Source of the DNA: Salinicola sp. | Lineage (GTDB): Bacteria; Pseudomonadota; Gammaproteobacteria; Pseudomonadales; Halomonadaceae | Direction of reading: 5' to 3' | Length of the DNA stretch: 64,000 nt | Assembly: GCA_002695065.1 (NCBI GenBank) | Contig: NZNW01000128.1 | Location: 62,001-126,000 of the forward strand | Part shown: positions 61,488 through 64,000 of the stretch, piece by piece | Layout of the letters: the number at the start of each line of letters is the position of its first letter | Numbering within the stretch: position 1 is the first letter of the stretch | Program-made: the position numbers and the translations under genes | Notes under the pieces: model-generated | What the model saw: only the letters and a program-made list of their open reading frames with translations | Databases searched by the model: none | What the model was told of the DNA's origin: nothing

Positions 61488-62420
61488 ATGAATCTGGAAT
61501 ATCTGGAAACGGCCCGACAGGTCTTCGTCAAGGAAGCCGAATCGCTTCTGGAGGTCTCCCGCAAGCTCGACAACGACCTGAGCGCCGCCATCGACGCCAT
61601 CCTGCAGACCCCGGGGCGGGTGATCGTCTGCGGCATGGGCAAGTCCGGGATCGTCGGTCGCAAGATAGCGGCCACCCTGGCGAGCACCGGCAGCCCGAGC
61701 TTCTTCATGCATCCGGGCGAGGCCTATCACGGCGACCTGGGCATGGTGACGCCCCACGACGTCTTCCTGGCGATCTCCAATTCGGGGGAAACGGAGGAGG
61801 TCGTCAAGCTGATTCCGTATCTCAAGGACAACGGCAACTATCTGGTCGGCATGACCGGCAACCGAAGCTCGACCCTGGCGCGGGCTTCCCACAGTCATCT
61901 CGATATCGGCGTCATCGAGGAGGCCTGTCCGCTGCAGCTGGCGCCGACGTCGTCGACCACCGCCACGCTGGCGATGGGAGACGCGCTGGCGGTGACGCTG
62001 ATGAAGGCGCGGGACTTCCAGCCCGAGAACTTTGCCCGATTCCACCCGGGAGGCTCGCTCGGACGCCGCCTGTTGAGCCGGGTCGAGCACGAGATGCGCA
62101 GCGAGAACCTGCCGGTGGTCAAGGCGGAGGCGGAGGTGCTCGATGTGATCCAGGCGATGTCGCGGGGACAGCTGGGGATGGCGGTCGTCCAGCACAACGG
62201 CAGTTGGGGCGTCATCACCGATGGTGACATTCGCCGTGCCATCGAGAAGTACGGCGAATACGTCTTCTCCAGGAAGGCCTACGATTTCATGACGCCGCAG
62301 GCGTCGCGAATCGCCCCGACTGCTCGTGTCGAGGATGCATTGGCGATGATGGATTCCAGGAAAATCAATGCATTGCTGGTTTTCGACAACGATCAGCTGG
62401 TGGGTGTTTTCCAGAAGTAG
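61488..62420 (+). CDS. kdsD: D-arabinose 5-phosphate isomerase
   Basis: From ATG 61488, with GGAGGA 8 bases upstream, the product is 310 residues: an SIS sugar-isomerase domain (RVIVCGMGKSGIVGRKIAAT, FMHPGEAYHGDLGM, LAISNSGETEEVVKLIPYLK, LAPTSSTTATLAMGDALAVT, ENFARFHPGGSLGRRLL) and two CBS repeats (about residues 200-310). It interconverts ribulose-5-P and arabinose-5-P, the first step of Kdo synthesis. Slightly shorter than E. coli KdsD (328), closer in size to KpsF/GutQ-type copies found in capsule loci. Works with the adjacent kdsA and kdsC. Confidence 0.94.
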   Translation: MNLEYLETARQVFVKEAESLLEVSRKLDNDLSAAIDAILQTPGRVIVCGMGKSGIVGRKIAATLASTGSPSFFMHPGEAYHGDLGMVTPHDVFLAISNSGETEEVVKLIPYLKDNGNYLVGMTGNRSSTLARASHSHLDIGVIEEACPLQLAPTSSTTATLAMGDALAVTLMKARDFQPENFARFHPGGSLGRRLLSRVEHEMRSENLPVVKAEAEVLDVIQAMSRGQLGMAVVQHNGSWGVITDGDIRRAIEKYGEYVFSRKAYDFMTPQASRIAPTARVEDALAMMDSRKINALLVFDNDQLVGVFQK

Positions 62421-62588
62421 CGGGTGCGTTCGGGCGGCTGTCCGTCGAGACCGAACGTGATCTCCCCGGGCGCTTTTGCGCCTGGATCTCGATGACGGGG
62501 TTTGAAACGACCCCGGGAATGAGATCCGACAGCAGTTTTCAACAATAGCTATGTCAAGGGTTACCAGGATGGTATCGGGAGAACGAAT

Positions 62589-63950
62589 ATGAAAAGTCTG
62601 AATCCTGTCAGGCGGTTGGCACCGTTGATCGACGTCATGGCAATCCTGCTGGCGGGCATTCTCGCCAACGGGATTCGGTTCCAGACACCGCGACTGGAGA
62701 GCGTGAATGCGCTGGTGCTGATCGTGATGGCGTTGGCCGTCGTGCTGATCAACCTGTCCGGCGGCGGCTACAGCAAGTGGCGCTCCACCCGGTTGCGCAG
62801 CCGGATCTATCGGCTGCTGTGGGTGTGGGCCGCGGTATTCGCGGCCGTGAGCATCCTGATGTTCCTGCTCAAGCTGTCGGACGAGGTCTCCCGGCAGTGG
62901 CTGGTGTTCACCTTCATGCTGTCGTTCTGCCTGGTCGCCGCCTCCCGGGCACTGCTGATGATGCTGACGATGTACCACAACGGCAGCATCCGCAATCGAC
63001 GCAAGGTGTTCCTGGTCGGTCCGGAAGAGAATCTGCTCGATGTGGCGCGTTCGCTGCGTCGACACCAGGAGCAGGGGTATGCGATCGCCGGTGTCTGCCG
63101 CGGGCGCGTGCTGCGGGCGGAGAAGGCACCGCGCAACCTGGCACGCCGGGTGGAGAAGTCGGGTGCCAAGGAGGTGTGGATCTGCCTGTCGGTATCCGAG
63201 GGCGAGCACGTCAAGGCGATCATGTACAACCTCCGCCACCTGCCGCTGGAAATTCGCTTCATTCCCCATTTTGCCGACATCCCGCTGCTCAACCATCGGG
63301 TCAGTCATATCGCCGGCACCCACGCCATCGATCTGAGCGTCAGCCCGATAGCCGGCAGTGCACTGTGGGTCAAGCGGCTCGAGGATATCGTCATCGGCGG
63401 CTTGATCCTGTTGCTGATCGCGCCGGTCTGCGCGGCTTGCGCCATCGCGGTCAAGTTTTCATCCCCCGGCCCGGTGCTGTTCAAGCAGCTGCGCACCGGC
63501 GCCAATGGCCACGACGTCCAGGTCTACAAGTTTCGCTCGATGAAAATGCATCAGGAGGAGAACGGCCAGGTCGCTCAGGCCACGCGGCGGGATCCCCGAA
63601 TCACGCGGGTCGGCGCGTTCCTGCGCCGTACCTCGCTGGATGAATTGCCGCAGTTCATCAACGTGATTCAGGGGCGCATGTCGATCGTCGGCCCGCGTCC
63701 CCATGCGCTGGCGCACAACGAGTACTACAAGGACCTGGTCGAATCCTACATGCAGCGGCACATGGTGAAGCCGGGAATCACCGGCTGGGCCCAGGTGCGC
63801 GGTTTCCGCGGTGAGACCGATACGCTGGACAAGATGCAGCACCGCGTCGAACACGACCTCTGGTACATCAACAACTGGTCCTTGCTGCTGGATCTCAAGA
63901 TCATCTTCCTGACGGTCTTCAAGGGTTTCACCGGCAACAACGCCTACTGA
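62589..63950 (+). CDS. undecaprenyl-phosphate sugar phosphotransferase (second, WcaJ/WbaP type)
   Basis: A 453-residue initiating transferase with GGGAG 7 bases before its ATG. Four N-terminal hydrophobic segments, a Rossmann-like region (KVFLVGPEENLLDVARSL), a further membrane helix (IVIGGLILLLIAPVCAACAI) and the catalytic block: VQVYKFRSMKMHQEENGQ, RVGAFLRRTSLDELPQFINV, GRMSIVGPRPHALAHNEYY and MVKPGITGWAQVRGFRGETD. The PHALAHNEYY variant is typical of WcaJ-type glucose-1-phosphate transferases. It would start the cluster 2 repeat unit. The catalytic half parallels the cluster 1 enzyme at 19470-20867 but the N-terminal halves differ. Confidence 0.93.
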   Translation: MKSLNPVRRLAPLIDVMAILLAGILANGIRFQTPRLESVNALVLIVMALAVVLINLSGGGYSKWRSTRLRSRIYRLLWVWAAVFAAVSILMFLLKLSDEVSRQWLVFTFMLSFCLVAASRALLMMLTMYHNGSIRNRRKVFLVGPEENLLDVARSLRRHQEQGYAIAGVCRGRVLRAEKAPRNLARRVEKSGAKEVWICLSVSEGEHVKAIMYNLRHLPLEIRFIPHFADIPLLNHRVSHIAGTHAIDLSVSPIAGSALWVKRLEDIVIGGLILLLIAPVCAACAIAVKFSSPGPVLFKQLRTGANGHDVQVYKFRSMKMHQEENGQVAQATRRDPRITRVGAFLRRTSLDELPQFINVIQGRMSIVGPRPHALAHNEYYKDLVESYMQRHMVKPGITGWAQVRGFRGETDTLDKMQHRVEHDLWYINNWSLLLDLKIIFLTVFKGFTGNNAY

Positions 63951-64000
63951 TTCCTCCGTGCGTCCGGTCGCCGCCGGCGGCCGCCGACCTCTCACATCGA

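Noticed and set aside
62466..62485. Hairpin CCGGGCGC-TTTT-GCGCCTGG between kdsD and the second initiating transferase
   Set aside because: One mismatch and no following T-run, so not called a terminator.

Overview
The window looks like chromosomal DNA of a GC-rich gammaproteobacterium, most likely a halomonad (Halomonas/Salinicola-like). This is inferred from gene families and gene order (yjbEFGH, wza-wzb-wzc, RutR-type xdh cluster, ModE-controlled mod operon, Bug-type solute receptor), not from a marker gene. No rRNA, tRNA or CRISPR was seen.

Layout. 1-4.0 kb: a truncated SulP permease, a lipoprotein esterase, FlaG and a divergent pair of bactofilins. 4.2-4.7 kb: a decayed IS5-type transposase. 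4.9-10.5 kb: a flagellin gene with its own sigma-28 promoter and terminator, followed by one 1461-residue protein combining TPRs, an O-GlcNAc-transferase-type (GT41) domain, a GT2 domain and a FkbM methyltransferase; a flagellin-modifying enzyme is the natural reading. 11.1-25.2 kb: polysaccharide cluster 1, with a small MvaT-like protein, two Wzy/WaaL-type proteins, five glycosyltransferases, a MurJ-like flippase, a WbaP/WcaJ-type initiating transferase, Ugd and ManC. 25.2-31.2 kb: MscS channel, Bug solute receptor, LysR regulator, CoA-transferase and HMG-CoA-lyase-like enzyme. 31.2-38.3 kb: purine catabolism (xdhA-xdhB-xdhC-guanine deaminase) with a divergent RutR-like TetR regulator and a perfect operator palindrome. 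38.7-41.9 kb: modE-modABC molybdate uptake with a ModE-type box in front of modA; it would feed the molybdenum-dependent xanthine dehydrogenase. 41.9-45.9 kb: PepSY membrane protein, DUF2946 protein, and DNA alkylation repair (Ada/AlkA fusion plus Ogt). 46.0-50.0 kb: yjbEFGH exopolysaccharide operon. 50.0-50.9 kb: an AT-rich divergent control region ending in an exact RfaH ops element. 50.9-64 kb: polysaccharide cluster 2 (wza, wzb, wzc, wzx, wzy, GT4, KpsC/KpsS-like transferase, kdsA, kdsC, kdsD, second initiating phosphotransferase).

How it fits together. Much of the window makes cell-surface glycans: flagellin sugar, a Ugd/ManC-linked polymer from cluster 1, a probable Kdo-containing Wzx/Wzy polymer from cluster 2, and a Yjb-type exopolysaccharide. 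Control sites read directly from sequence are a sigma-28 promoter, an RfaH ops element, a RutR-like operator and a ModE-like box. Several glycan genes (giant glycosyltransferase C-terminus, GT4 at 14-15.2 kb, GT9 at 18.1-19.2 kb) are visibly more AT-rich than their neighbours, as expected for transferred surface-glycan genes.
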